64,000 nt of DNA from Dipteris shenzhenensis (GCA_047967505.1 CM106540.1), one strand, 5' to 3'. Numbered from the stretch's first letter, positions 46,901 to 53,981 are shown. The notes: generated from the letters alone by a model not told the origin. Translations and numbers: made by a program.

Positions 46901-49443
46901 GTGTCTTATTTTTTGTAACACAAAGAATTGTTTGGTTGTCAGAATGTTTCTGGTGTCTATGATGTTGACGTATTTGGATTGCTTGTAAATCTGTATTTCT
47001 TTGCAGGCAATATCTATCATGGCCAAGATTGGTTTTGCAAATTTGATCGATTTCAATCCCATCCGTGCAAGTGATGTTTTACTGCCTAGTGGTGGTACAT
47101 TTGTTATTGCCCACTCTTTAGCAGAGTCCAAAAAAGCAGTAACAGCGGCAACTAATTACAATAACCGGGTGGTTGAATGCCGATTGGCAGCTGTAAGAGT
47201 TCTATATTTCAGCCTTTATTTCTATTTGAAATATGGCTTTATTTCTTGGCTTTCTTGTCTGAAATAGGATATCTTCTTCACTGTGGTGAATTATTTATGA
47301 GCATTTATGCTGCCATTAGTGCTATGATGTCAGGATGCCATTAGTACCGCAGTGCAGTAGTTGCACGGAATTCCTACATCATTCAGCCTATGATTCCAAG
47401 AAAATGTGTCCCTGTCAATTTTTCAACATGATAGTGCAGTTTGCCTAAAGCTGGTGCAGATAAGAGGTTAAAATAGTTTTAAGCAGTTTGCAAAAGAAGA
47501 AAATTTGGTAACTTAAATGCAAGTTTATTGAATACCTCTGAAATAGTTGCAACGCCATGATATGACTTTCTGTACATGGTAATTTATGGCTGCAATGAAA
47601 TGCGCATATGATCTACATTTTAGCTTGTTGGACTTGTTTTCATGAACAAATCTCATCTAATCATAAGATTGGTGGTGCAATTTGGAAGTGCCACAAAAAA
47701 AATAATGTAGAAGCAGCAAATTTTTTAGCAACCTAGTCTAATCATTGTAAGTTTGGGAAACCCTTTATAGGTGCATTCATAAAAGTGCTCACTCTTACGT
47801 ATGGACATTAGGGTAATTGTTGTCTATTTGAGTCATACGTTCAAATTAAGATCCCAAATCCTTTTTTGTGCAAGGCAAATATTAGAATGAACTTGATAGT
47901 AAGTTCTTCCTTCAGGCTGTTAGCAACTTCTTTTAGGTGTTAGTCATTTTCCCTTTAAATTGGCTGGACAAATTTCATACAGATGCTGCGTGTTATGAGT
48001 GCTCATTATGGATGGAATGAGTCCCATTTAGGAATGTTACTGAGTCCGTTATAATACAAATGATCTGGTGAGGACATATGAGGGGCTTTGAATGTTTTCC
48101 ATGTAATCCAGTGTAACTTTAACGGAAATTCTTTTTTAAAACAAAATTGCAGATTGTGCTTGCTGTAAAGCTGGGAATGCCAGAAAGAGAGGCTATTTCA
48201 AAAGTGAATACTTTATCTGATGTAGAAGTACTTTGTGTCTCATTTGCTGCAACTCTGGGCTCTTCTGATCCTGTAGTTGCTCTCGAGGTAAACCATATCA
48301 CACAGGTGTATTCAAGTTCCTCTCTCTGAGAGACCAAGTCACTGATTGCTAAAGCATTACTGGCTTCATGTGGTTGCAGCATTATTTACATGAAGATCCT
48401 TACACTGCAGCAGAAATCGAAGGAATATTGTCCAGTTCTCTTTCCTCAATCATGGCGAATTCAGCATCATCTTTGGCAGTCCTTGCTGCTGCAGAGCAGT
48501 TTAAGCTCTATCAGGTCAATTGATTTGCAGCGTAAAGTCTTCTATGGTAGGTGTCCTGTTAAGATGCAATTACGGGGCAGCATCCTAATCCTCGGTTCGG
48601 ATAACCTGCCATCTTCCTGAAAAACTCTGCAGAGGGCTAAGCATGTGTACTCAGAAGCAAGACGTGTGCATCTGTTCCGGGAAGCTGTTCAGATTGGTGG
48701 AAGGTTAGATTGGTTTACATGTTTGTTTTGGCAATTTTCTTGTTGCCATGCTACCGAGGGCTTCTCTCGGAAACCTTAGGCCAAGAATTTCCCACACAGA
48801 AACTTACTGTTTTTAAATGGCAAACCAGTGAGAACGAAATTCTTGAGAGACTTGGTAACTTAATGAATGACAGCCATACCAGTTGCAATTTGCTTTATGA
48901 ATGCAGGTAAGGCATCTGTTTATTTTACGTAAAGCTTTTTCTTCTCCTTTTCTATACACAATGTGGCACAATTTGTATAATTTCTTTGACCACCCTGAGT
49001 CTGGTTTACATGTTTTAAACAATATTTCAGCTGCCCTGAACTCGAGGAACTGGTTGGAGTTTGCCGGGCCAGTGGAGCTTTTGGAGCACGGTTGACTGGA
49101 GCAGGATGGGGAGGTTGTGTGGTCTCTCTAGTCAAAGAAAATGCTGTGCCATCTTTCATCTTGTCGTTGAAGGTCTGCAACTAATTACAGTGTACACACA
49201 TGCATATACTATAACATAGTTTTCTAACAGATGGTTTATCAATCAGCTAAATGTCTTGATTACAAAAGCAGAATTGACTAGGAGTTGAAGGGTGAGTCGT
49301 CTGACACAACTTACTCTCTTGCCTTTGATCAGGAAGCATTTTATAAATCCCGTATTGAGAAAGGAGTGATAAATCGAAACAATCTGGGCCTATATGTATT
49401 TGCTTCAAAGCCTTCAAGTGGTGCAGCCATCCTCAAAATGTAA
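19641..49443 (+). CDS. GALK: galactokinase, 13 exons, 499 residues
   Basis: Cytosolic ATP-dependent kinase converting D-galactose to galactose 1-phosphate (GHMP kinase family). Exons: 19641-19800, 20152-20339, 21717-21763, 22206-22300, 26618-26700, 26813-26881, 47007-47192, 48153-48287, 48380-48514, 48633-48703, 48829-48906, 49031-49172, 49333-49443. They total exactly 1500 nt with no stop, all introns are GT-AG, and the length matches the plant family (about 496-500). Motifs: [19 protein letters not shown] at residues 54-72 (signature; Arg55), [11 protein letters not shown] at 162-172 (ATP loop), GTQSGGMDQ with Asp213 as the likely catalytic base, and [10 protein letters not shown] at 436-445. 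The start ATG sits in GCCATGGC. The gene spans 29.8 kb because introns 4 and 6 are filled with transposons. Some family-invariant sites differ, for example TCSCERH where angiosperms have TCECERH. No break was seen, so it is probably functional. Confidence 0.95.
20152..20339 (+). CDS. GALK: galactokinase exon 2
   Basis: Completes codon 54 and encodes [18 protein letters not shown], the galactokinase signature; ends phase 0 at Gln116. Donor CAG|GTCATT. Confidence 0.96.
21340..21530 (+). repeat. copy R4 of the dispersed repeat, in galactokinase intron 2
   Basis: Matches the right half of the copies at 51355-51525 and 54340-54515: GGGGATGTCATAGTAGCTAG, GTGATAGAGTTTA, ATTGAAACT and a closing hairpin GATGAGTCCGGGCAT/ATGCCTGGATTCATC followed by CTAG.TATAT. 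Confidence 0.8.
21717..21763 (+). CDS. GALK: galactokinase exon 3 (47 nt micro-exon)
   Basis: Flanked by TTGCAG and GTATGTG. It encodes [15 protein letters not shown], matching the family's WGHYF(I/L)C segment, and ends two bases into codon 132. Confidence 0.93.
22206..22300 (+). CDS. GALK: galactokinase exon 4
   Basis: Encodes [12 protein letters not shown]...VLIDGTVPT, ending one base into Gly164 of the ATP loop. The donor GTCTCTCT opens directly onto a CT microsatellite. Confidence 0.94.
22302..22322 (+). repeat. (CT)n microsatellite at the intron 4 donor
   Basis: CT run immediately after the GT donor dinucleotide. Confidence 0.9.
22601..23485 (-). pseudogene. LINE ORF2 fragment: AP-type endonuclease domain
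   Basis: Starts [18 protein letters not shown] at 23485, meets a stop codon at Asn-Leu (about 23411), then continues [32 protein letters not shown] and [11 protein letters not shown]. These are the endonuclease/exonuclease/phosphatase motifs of plant LINE ORF2. About 250 residues are present; the terminal SDH-type motif and everything after it are missing. Confidence 0.85.
23797..25286 (-). pseudogene. LINE ORF1 (Gag-like) with CCHC zinc knuckle, frameshifted
   Basis: Read leftward from 25286. An N-terminal part has [15 protein letters not shown] and [12 protein letters not shown]-like text resembling the DUF4283 Gag domain of plant LINEs. A frame change near 24540-24620 leads to [17 protein letters not shown] and the zinc knuckle [14 protein letters not shown] (CX2CX4HX4C), followed by a basic KRKKKRPKR stretch and a Pro/Thr/Ser-rich tail. 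One more frame is open at 23485-23727. Disabled. Confidence 0.8.
25330..26450 (+). mobile_element. LINE-type 3' end with poly(A), + strand
   Basis: The last ~150 bp (26294-26450) align with 55400-55560: AGGCAGTGAGCTGG, CAGCCAG.TTT, CATTAATAGAAGTT and TTTCTTTGGGAAAAAAAA, the usual tail of plant L1-type LINEs. Sequence upstream to about 25330 has no recognisable domain and is assigned to the same element only by position. Confidence 0.6.
26618..26700 (+). CDS. GALK: galactokinase exon 5
   Basis: Completes the loop with [19 protein letters not shown] and ends phase 0 at Lys191. Acceptor TTCAG, donor GTACAT. It lies 4.3 kb from exon 4. Confidence 0.95.
26813..26881 (+). CDS. GALK: galactokinase exon 6 (23 codons)
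   Basis: Encodes [19 protein letters not shown] with the catalytic Asp213. The donor CAG|GTGCCA is weak, and the following intron is 20.1 kb. Confidence 0.94.
27050..27940 (+). mobile_element. possible poly(A)-ended retrosequence
   Basis: A pyrimidine-rich start (CTTTCCCCTCCTTC...) and an end CACCATTGAAAAAAAAG near 27925-27936 resemble a non-LTR retroposon. No domain was recognised in its frames, so family and limits are uncertain. Confidence 0.35.
28246..28476 (+). pseudogene. possible receptor-like kinase fragment
   Basis: The frame reads VKRTDRHKV, then about 14 residues, then [16 protein letters not shown] and THTLLVSQ. The VKR lysine motif about 21 residues before [10 protein letters not shown] fits subdomains II to IV of plant receptor-like (lectin-type) kinases. 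No glycine loop and no catalytic loop are present. It may be a captured or decayed exon. Short, so chance similarity is not excluded. Confidence 0.42.
28480..29840. other. intron 6 DNA without recognisable gene
   Basis: Short frames on both strands with no identified domain. It contains a two-copy 60-bp tandem at 29178-29290. Confidence 0.4.
29178..29290 (+). repeat. 60-bp tandem duplication
   Basis: CATGCAGCA...CTATGGCACT.TAA..CC.AAT.AC....TGTGAG-type units start at 29178 and 29238, diverged by roughly a fifth. Confidence 0.75.
29840..30485 (-). pseudogene. C3 leader and Gag-like remnant
   Basis: Left of the C3 primer site, the - strand carries a lysine-rich stretch ([18 protein letters not shown]) and [18 protein letters not shown], which resembles the end of a copia zinc knuckle. 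Frames are broken, and the rest of pol is not visible. Tentative. Confidence 0.4.
30474..30485 (-). other. C3 primer binding site (variant)
   Basis: On the - strand TGGTATAAGAGC directly follows an LTR-like end ...TCTGACA. This is a common variant of the copia initiator tRNA-Met site. Confidence 0.65.
30824..31066 (-). repeat. 3' LTR of C2 (243 bp)
   Basis: TGTAGGCTAGGG... to ...GGCGTACA. It contains about 112 bp that are absent from the 5' LTR. Confidence 0.88.
31067..31080 (-). other. C2 polypurine tract
   Basis: On the - strand GAAGGGAGCTT immediately precedes the LTR start, as expected for plus-strand priming. Confidence 0.5.
31196..31905 (-). pseudogene. C2 end of reverse transcriptase and RNase H, broken
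   Basis: Fragments in two frames: [23 protein letters not shown] and [18 protein letters not shown], then [24 protein letters not shown] and SWLGKKQ, then [14 protein letters not shown] and [15 protein letters not shown]. The middle of RNase H, including the AEY glutamate motif, is deleted between GKKQ and KHIEV. Confidence 0.86.
31906..32610 (-). pseudogene. C2 reverse transcriptase
   Basis: [74 protein letters not shown] and the catalytic [12 protein letters not shown] small in-frame duplication at about 32362-32400 repeats the SVDR..ADG block within the fingers. It ends at a stop near 31904 before the thumb is complete. Confidence 0.9.
32640..33352 (-). pseudogene. C2 integrase, C-terminal part
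   Basis: From about 33352: [33 protein letters not shown], then stops; at lower coordinates [13 protein letters not shown], the copia integrase C-terminal signature. The N-terminal half of the catalytic core lies 10 kb away at about 43325-43460. Confidence 0.85.
33353..33789. other. left flank of G2 inside the cassette, unidentified
   Basis: Non-coding sequence between the broken C2 integrase and the left LTR of G2. It must belong to whatever G2 inserted into, because TCTTA is duplicated at its right edge. No domain seen. Confidence 0.45.
33790..34310 (-). repeat. 3' LTR of G2 (521 bp)
   Basis: Full length, same size as the 5' copy, bordered outside by TCTTA. It contains CTATAAAAG on the - strand at about 34141-34149. 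Confidence 0.95.
34311..34325 (-). other. G2 polypurine tract
   Basis: AGAGGAGGGGAAGTA on the - strand directly before the LTR start TGTCATGTGC. Confidence 0.8.
34324..35125 (-). pseudogene. G2 integrase C-terminal domain and chromodomain
   Basis: Begins with the third catalytic region [18 protein letters not shown]. It continues through [21 protein letters not shown] and [20 protein letters not shown] to [15 protein letters not shown] frame change near 34520 leads to [26 protein letters not shown] and [15 protein letters not shown], a chromodomain with its aromatic/acidic core. The chromodomain would direct integration to marked chromatin. Confidence 0.9.
35147..35734 (-). pseudogene. G2 integrase, zinc-binding and catalytic core
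   Basis: [12 protein letters not shown]...[15 protein letters not shown] forms the HHCC zinc-binding domain. The core shows SMDFITGLP with the first Asp and the [12 protein letters not shown] block with the second. A stop codon near 35145 separates it from the glutamate-bearing segment. Confidence 0.9.
35727..36425 (-). pseudogene. G2 reverse transcriptase connection and RNase H
   Basis: QLRSFLGF leads into RNase H with [39 protein letters not shown] and SVADASSRV, so all four acidic positions are present. It is preceded by a single nonsense codon where IPKTVKQ is usual. The frame is lost near 35730 before integrase. Confidence 0.9.
36429..37304 (-). pseudogene. G2 reverse transcriptase
   Basis: 291 residues. 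The linker [18 protein letters not shown] is followed by fingers and palm: [47 protein letters not shown] (Asp157), [13 protein letters not shown] and [13 protein letters not shown] (Asp221-222). This fragment is itself uninterrupted. It overlaps the Gag-protease frame by about 50 nt in another frame. Confidence 0.92.
37252..38697 (-). CDS. G2 Gag-protease polyprotein, open
   Basis: 481 residues without a stop. Residues ~45-190 are the retrotransposon Gag domain ([44 protein letters not shown]). The zinc knuckle [14 protein letters not shown] is near residue 258. A pepsin-type protease follows with active site [10 protein letters not shown] near 342 and closing [13 protein letters not shown]; Asp-Pro-Gly replaces the more usual Asp-Ser/Thr-Gly. 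Pol would need a frame change in the overlap with the reverse transcriptase. Expression is unlikely given the broken pol. Confidence 0.88.
   Translation of the reverse strand: MRKKTSLHIYWIAPSRFGTTCDRLPYSLTPDPFPEDQKSRTKEVVDTWLHKWQVHFQFHPYPDEKKIQLAAGFMSGKALLWWKELQPKPVTWIDFEGVFRKEFLKKEDDYDIVGKLKALDMSKLNLSFEVYLQRFRDLHTRATKMDPVTLLGFFVDGLPDSYKLQIKNNKCTTLQEAMNYVRIYDDTMAGAKATTVSDTSGKNKRKFFQSTTGTGETKSIDNASKKHLTQAKNGRARFLRTLKLKKEGRCFYCEERGHTKNECPKRKNQKLALGLKLQAGPGTKAKGANQVSMTGISVNVITCPLSCNCTFNTSLFGSHDLFRVYGEVRDQRVHILFDPGSTHNFVNYKFAQKMELSTIHSDHTYEVQLPAVKQFWDRKIEALPIRIQEYTGALTCYVMHLEHVDLLIGIEWFKTHNIRIGCTEHTLSFVDKDTQFCIQCDKIPSSQGPIVSAMQLRNILNTSHYDVYQCDSAFFICCLYK
38698..39257 (-). other. G2 leader with hairpins and primer site
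   Basis: Untranslated leader between LTR and Gag. Two adjacent inverted repeats occur: ACCCTCC/GGAGGGT at about 38791-38811 and a perfect GCTTTTTT-G-AAAAAAGC at 38815-38831. The primer site at 39237-39256 reads TTGGTATCAGAGCCAAC on the - strand. Confidence 0.75.
39258..39778 (-). repeat. 5' LTR of G2 (521 bp)
   Basis: Same length as the 3' copy with about 18 substitutions and no indels. TATA-type CTATAAAAG on the - strand near 39609-39617. Confidence 0.95.
39784..40634. other. right flank of G2 inside the cassette, unidentified
   Basis: Continuation of the sequence into which G2 inserted. It has a lysine-rich frame on the - strand (39799-40083) but no recognised domain. Confidence 0.4.
40635..40931 (+). 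repeat. C4 5' LTR
   Basis: About 297 bp with TG...CA ends directly before the primer site. Typical copia LTR length; contains CT microsatellite 40886-40913. Confidence 0.65.
40932..40944 (+). other. C4 primer binding site
   Basis: TGGTATCAGAGCC immediately after the LTR end. Confidence 0.85.
41024..42576 (+). pseudogene. LINE reverse transcriptase C-terminus and Cys-rich tail
   Basis: One frame throughout. [64 protein letters not shown], then after the duplicated block [20 protein letters not shown] and [22 protein letters not shown]. This is the post-polymerase region of a LINE ORF2 with a CX..C..H-type terminal motif. Nonsense codons occur, for example near 41386 and just before 41100. 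Confidence 0.8.
41508..42131 (+). repeat. 312-bp tandem duplication inside the LINE
   Basis: Units 41508-41819 and 41820-42131 align without gaps at roughly 93% identity. 312 is a multiple of three, so the duplication keeps the coding frame. Confidence 0.93.
43091..43132 (+). repeat. C4 LTR 3'-end remnant
   Basis: Matches the last ~42 bp of the LTR at 40635-40931, immediately after the LINE tail. Confidence 0.7.
43330..43679 (-). pseudogene. C2 pre-integrase and start of integrase core
   Basis: [19 protein letters not shown] is the end of the GAG-pre-integrase zinc finger. In the next frame [31 protein letters not shown] carries the first catalytic Asp region. It stops at KSKSEVF, where DIFASF resumes at 33352. 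The protease and first part of the pre-integrase are deleted after the zinc knuckle. Confidence 0.85.
43680..44609 (-). pseudogene. C2 Gag with zinc knuckle
   Basis: Starts near 44609. [17 protein letters not shown] marks the copia Gag N-terminus; KTAKQAWG and then [32 protein letters not shown] and [15 protein letters not shown] form the UBN2-type Gag core. The zinc knuckle [14 protein letters not shown] is at about 43720-43679. Two frame changes are needed. Confidence 0.88.
44610..45474 (-). other. C2 leader with iterated CTGTACGG motif and primer site
   Basis: Non-coding leader. The octamer CCGTACAG (CTGTACGG on the element strand) or close variants recur several times between 45155 and 45285. 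The primer site occupies 45459-45474. Confidence 0.7.
45475..45588 (-). repeat. 5' LTR of C2 (114 bp, internally deleted)
   Basis: Aligns to both ends of the 243-bp 3' LTR but lacks its middle ~112 bp. Bordered outside by AAAAT. Confidence 0.88.
45893..47006. other. right part of galactokinase intron 6
   Basis: No recognisable gene or element; contains a G-rich run near 46854-46870. It ends at the exon 7 acceptor. Confidence 0.5.
47007..47192 (+). CDS. GALK: galactokinase exon 7
   Basis: Acceptor TTTGCAG. It encodes [18 protein letters not shown]..., [17 protein letters not shown] and [13 protein letters not shown]; 62 codons, phase 0 at both ends. It resumes the protein exactly where exon 6 stopped. 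Confidence 0.96.
48153..48287 (+). CDS. GALK: galactokinase exon 8
   Basis: 45 codons encoding [31 protein letters not shown] and SSDPVVALE. Flanked by TTGCAG and GTAAAC. Confidence 0.95.
48380..48514 (+). CDS. GALK: galactokinase exon 9
   Basis: 45 codons, [15 protein letters not shown] to AAEQFKLYQ. Flanked by TTGCAG and GTCAAT. Confidence 0.95.
48633..48703 (+). CDS. GALK: galactokinase exon 10
   Basis: Encodes [19 protein letters not shown], a strongly conserved helix of the family. Ends two bases into codon 390; donor GTTAGA. Confidence 0.94.
48829..48906 (+). CDS. GALK: galactokinase exon 11
   Basis: Encodes [19 protein letters not shown] and NLLYEC. The phase fits exons 10 and 12; donor GTAAGG. 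Confidence 0.94.
49031..49172 (+). CDS. GALK: galactokinase exon 12
   Basis: Encodes [20 protein letters not shown] followed by [15 protein letters not shown], the third GHMP motif. Ends phase 0 at Lys463. Confidence 0.96.
49333..49443 (+). CDS. GALK: galactokinase exon 13 with stop
   Basis: 36 codons plus TAA. Encodes [13 protein letters not shown] and ends [17 protein letters not shown], the family's usual C-terminus. Confidence 0.95.
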   Translation, partial: EAFYKSRIEKGVINRNNLGLYVFASKPSSGAAILKM

Positions 49444-49830
49444 TTCCTGGAGGATAGAAAACTAGTAAGACTGGCATATTATCACCTTATAAGCAGCCAG
49501 TTACTGGGTCCATTTTACAAAGGATAATGTGAAACTTGGTGTTAGATTACAGCTGTTTATGTATGCAATTCCTTGAGGCTAAATAGATCAGTCTGTTACA
49601 GGTCCATTTTGCAAGGAATAATTGGGAAGGTGGTGTAGGAAGTTTTCAAACTTTGCGTTGCAGCCATGTATATATACAAGTCCTGGGATACAAAAGCCCG
49701 AATAGAAAAGTTACTTAAATGATGTTTATGAAAAGGGTGATGTACTTTGTGAATTGAATTTATTTTAATATATCAACACCAGATGCTAGCTTTCGCATAA
49801 TGAAAATAAAAGCCTAAAGTTATCCATCCA
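49444..49830 (+). other. galactokinase 3' untranslated region (probable)
   Basis: No coding sequence follows the stop. A possible polyadenylation signal AAAATAAAAG lies near 49802-49811. The end of the transcript cannot be fixed from sequence alone. Confidence 0.5.
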
Positions 49831-49854
49831 ATGCAACGAATTTTTGGTTCCTAT

Positions 49855-50040
49855 GTTGCTGCTGTTTCAAGTAACAGTTTTGCTGCATTGCCCTGTCAGC
49901 TACCTTTTCTAAGAATTTTTTGCTTGGAAATGCTCGTTTGGGAGAGACTAAAATGAAATGCTATAGTATTCACAAGCAGCTACAGCATCAATAAAGAGAA
50001 TGTCGGCTACTTTTTGATTGGCCTTGTGGAGTCTCTTTTG
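49855..50040 (+). repeat. copy R5 of the dispersed repeat, partial
   Basis: Shares AATGCTCGTTTGGGAGAGACTA, AAATGAAAT and CACAAGCAGCTACAGC..., TACTTTTTGATTGGCCTT with 51080-51190. It lies just past the galactokinase 3' end. Confidence 0.75.
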
Positions 50041-50570
50041 CTTTGTTTTAACGTCTTCAATGATGTTTGCTCTTTGTTATGCTCTTACCCTCCTTTCTTG
50101 TTTAGTTAGTTGATGCTCTCTGTATTTCGGCTGAGTTTTTTATTTGGACGCGTGTTATTTTTATTGGGTTGCCAAGCTTCTGTTGTTTATTTCCTCCTCA
50201 TTTCCTTCCCTTTAGTTCCCTGTTGATCTTGTTGTTCTTTGTTGTGGTTTTTTGGGTCCTCCTTGGACCAAGGGCTGCTTATGCAGTTTCTTGCAAGGTT
50301 AGTGTGAGGGGGAACTAAGTAGGGATCTCATGGGCACTTGACTGCACGCGTTATTGATGATCTCTCAATTGTGTAGAGCAGCCTCTTTAGGGACCCACTA
50401 TGCAGTAGCCCCGCTAAGAAAGAGGTGGTTGTGATCAGCACCACCATTTTTGACCTCGGATCATTTGCCCTCAGGCGGGCCTGGTCTTAAACACCACCTC
50501 GACTACTGTACTGAAAATTTAGATGCGGCTGCTACAAATTTCGACTCTCATGAGGTATGTTCTTTGACTC

Positions 50571-50802
50571 TTCCACCAATTTTTTTACTCCTACACATGG
50601 AAGAACATATAGAGGTAGATTTGATTTCTTAGCTAGATTGAATTTGAGTAAAATTCATGATGTTGGGAAAGGTCCTAAAAGCTCTCTTCCACCAATTATT
50701 TTACTTCTAGACATGTAAGAAAGCCATATAGAGATAGATTTGATTTCTTAGCTAGATTGAATTTGAATGAACTTCATAATGTTGGGGAAGGTCCTATTAG
50801 AT
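50571..50802 (+). repeat. 116-bp tandem duplication
   Basis: Units beginning TTCCACCAATT.TTTTAC start at 50571 and 50687 and share AGATTTGATTTCTTAGCTAG and GGTCCTA blocks. Confidence 0.88.
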
Positions 50803-51019
50803 GGTCTAGTTTTAAACTAAAGTTGATATTGGTTGTTATTACACATTATATAAATAAATACACTACGAGGATTTTCAATAAACTAAGACATCTCCGTTTT
50901 GTCATATTGATTCTTGTTAGGTTGAGGTAATGTTTCTAATTTGCATCTACTTGAGGACATCTAGGTATATGCTTCTGCCGTATTAGCGAACATGCAAATT
51001 TCACCTTGTGAAGTTTTCG

Positions 51020-51525
51020 TTCATGTTGCGGCTTTGCGACAATTCTTTCTATCTTAAATGGTGTGTTGCCCTATCAGCTAGATTTAGATGCTCGTTTGGG
51101 AGAGACTAAAATGAAATCATTTAGACTTCACAAGCAGTTGTAGCTTGAATGAAGAGATCTTGGACTACTTTTTGATTAGCCTTCTCCTTTAGTGTTAGCC
51201 TTCGTCATGGTTGAGTCTGCCCTTCACCTCCGGAGTGTCAACAGAAACTCAGTACGAAGACTTTGTATAAATGGATGCTCAAGTATGTGTGGGTGTGTGT
51301 ATTTGCATGTGTGCAAGCATATTTTTATACCATGTCTACACCCACTGTTGGGCACTCATGACGTCAGTGGTTGGGAATGTCATAGTAACTAGTGCTTGTT
51401 GCGTGATGGAGTTTATGGTTTTTAATCTTATAAGTGACTATCATGAGATTGAAACTGCACTGTGTTGTGTTTTTAGAGGATGAGTTTGGGAATGTTCCTC
51501 GATTCATCTAGGTATATACTTGAGG
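51020..51525 (+). repeat. copy R2 of the dispersed repeat, longest copy
   Basis: About 500 bp. Its left half matches R1 in element C1, and its right half matches R3 (54200-54515) and R4 (21340-21530). It ends with a hairpin GATGAGTTTGGGAAT/GTTCCTCGATTCATC and CTAGGTATAT. It lies about 200 bp upstream of the decayed reverse transcriptase. Confidence 0.8.
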
Positions 51526-51719
51526 ACATGTTTCTACGTTTCTACTTCTAGACTAATGCATACTTCTAGACCAACAAATCATGTTTCTACGTTGCGTCTA
51601 CTTGTGGACTGATCGATTAACTCTGTAGCAAAGACGTATGCTAGTTGTTTTATGCCTCAAAAGTTTTTGATTTTGAAACATACATTTTTTTTGCAAGTCT
51701 TTTGGGTTTATTTGCAACC

Positions 51720-52930
51720 GAAGTCTTCCTTATCTTTATGCAGCTTGGTAGTTTCATGAAAATCTTAAGGAACCTAGATTAATTGCAGCGGTTTGTAAGA
51801 CGTCTCTGACTGATGTCTCAAAGTGGTTGAATTATTTCTTCAAGGCCATATTACCAATTGTCCATGAACTTTGGAGAAACTTATTGAGAGAGGTTGATGT
51901 TCCAATAGATTTTAAGTTGGATACGGAATGATTTCAGTGGGAGTTATACAAGTCGTAAAGTTTTTCAACTCCTCTCGGAGTGTAGTGTCCAAGTGTACTC
52001 CAATCTCTCTTGAAACATTTGATTTTATTGCACTCTTATACTAAGATATATTTGGAAGATTCGAAGTCACGAATAGGAAAGCTTGTTTCACAAGTTTTCA
52101 ATTATCGATATGAAAGAAATAGATGCAAGTTTTACGAGTTGAAAAAACAGTCTTGCATTTTGATTTTTGTTGGATGAAATCTAGAAAACAAGACCTTGAT
52201 TTGAAAAAGGAAAGGTGCACAAAAGTTGTAGAGGCTGTTGAAGATGTCCTTTGTTGGTGAACTCGCTTTCTAGACAATTTGTTCGCAACTCTAGGAGACT
52301 CCCTATTTGAACATAGCATTGGTATTCCAATGGGCAAGAATTTTGTTGTTTTCTAGCAAACCTCCACCTGTTTACTTAACGAATTTGAGTTTATGTAGCG
52401 ATTGACATATGTCCAATCGTTCTTCATAAACTTATTTAGGTTAGGAGATTGGTAGATGACTTATTTGTCCTAGGGATTCCAAACTTTAAAGATTCTCTAT
52501 ACAAAGATTCAAACTCTTTTGATGGAGGAATTTATCCTCTAGAGTTTTGTGAACTTCTTTGTATAACTAGTGGAAGCTATTGTAGTTTCTTGGATATTAG
52601 CATTACTCAATCTTCTTTAGATTTAGAAGTTGATGTCTATGATAAACGACAACCACCTGAGTATCATATGAATGTCTCAATTGACTCTTTGATATGCTAA
52701 GCATGGAGTGATTACTTCCCAATTGTATAGGTTCTCTCATCTTTGCACAAGTAAGTGTGCATTTGTCTCTCAATTTAGTACTTTAATCTTGTTATTTCTC
52801 AGAAACGGCTATAATAGAAGAAAAGTAATGAAGAAATTTTGCTTTATAGTTGTTATACCTTTGGAATTTTGGATTTGGGTATGTTTAGGATCCTTGAATA
52901 TAGAATCAAAATCTAAGTGGGGAGCTTCAT
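51720..52930 (+). pseudogene. decayed Penelope-like (non-LTR, non-LINE) reverse transcriptase
   Basis: Across several frames: SLTDVSKWLNYFFKAILP, TFDFIAL then YTKIYLEDSKSRIGKLV (first motif), DNLFATLGDSLFEHSIGIPMG, RLVDDLFVLG (catalytic Asp pair), IYPLEF, CSFLDISI, VDVYDKRQPPEYHM and finally ITSQLYRFSHLC followed by LRNGYNRRKVMKKF. The order FDF..LYT, GIPMG, VDD, FLDI and YDKR fits Penelope-like reverse transcriptases, not copia, gypsy or L1. Multiple stops and frame changes show it is dead. No GIY-YIG endonuclease was seen after it. The exact clade is not assigned. Confidence 0.65.
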
Positions 52931-53279
52931 AGGTTTTGTTTCTTAGGTTTGTTCTAGTTTTGGACTTCATCTACTCTTAGTTTAGTTTAGTTTAAATATA
53001 TAAATATGTAAACATAAAAATAAAAATAAATATAATTATATATAATATAATATTTTTCTTATGTCATCTTATTTTATGATTTCTTATTTTTTTATATTTA
53101 AAATAAATGAATCGATTTAAAAACAATGATAATGTTTTGTTTGTGCTTGTGTTGGTGTTTCATTTGTTTTCTGATGCATATCTTGGTTAATCTTTGTTTC
53201 CATGTGTTAGCATTACTTGTTTCGTGTTTCTTCTTCTTTTTTGGGTTAGGTGGTTGTGGTGGAAATTTAGCCTAATTTG

Positions 53280-53280
<1 letters not shown>

Positions 53281-53317
<37 letters not shown>

Positions 53318-53373
53318 CCACCCTCTCTTTGTTTGCTCTCCCCCCTTTCTCTCACCACATTCCTCCCCCCCCC

Positions 53374-53418
<45 letters not shown>
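53281..53418 (+). repeat. two (CT)n tracts with a C run
   Basis: CT runs at 53281-53312 and 53382-53418 with pyrimidine-rich DNA and about ten consecutive C residues between them. Confidence 0.95.
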
Positions 53419-53421
<3 letters not shown>

Positions 53422-53981
53422 CTCGTAGCCCAACCCTCAACCTGCCCACCTCGCCTCTCAGCATCCGTCACATCTGCCTCTCTCTAGGCTCACAATACCA
53501 GCCATCCAAACACAACTCCACAGCCACAACTCCATAGTTCCAAAGTTCACAATCAAAGCCTCATCAGGTCAATAGGTTCTAATTTGTAGGTTTGTAGGTC
53601 TAATTCGCAAGGTTTGGAGTGCTCAATTCAGTTGGCAATTCTTAGTTGAGTTCAATTTACTCTAGGCTAGACATAGTTACATCACCCTAAGCAAGCCCAA
53701 ATTGAAACATGCCTCCCAAATTGAAGTCGCTCTCTCGAGCAAGCCCTCATATGCAGCCATGGCAATGTTATCGACATCGACACCCACCCCCTATGCGAAG
53801 ACGACTTCTTTGAGACAAAGGATCATCTTAGACCCATAGGAGCAAATTCATTATCTGCATCAAGACATCAGAGAGCTCAAGCTTCAGCTTGCAACCCTTG
53901 GCAGAAAAGTGCAGTATATGGAGAGGAGTAATGGAAAGTAGGAAATTATTGCAGAGGTCATACACAAATGTAATGCATTCC

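Larger units (their letters stand above)
26882..47006 (+). other. galactokinase intron 6, 20,125 bp
   Basis: Bounded by the exon 6 donor GTGCCA and the exon 7 acceptor TTTGCAG. It holds a poly(A)-ended sequence, a kinase-like fragment, copia remnant C3, copia C2, gypsy G2, LTR remnant C4 and a LINE, in a nested order. C2, G2 and C3 are antisense to the gene. Confidence 0.93.
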
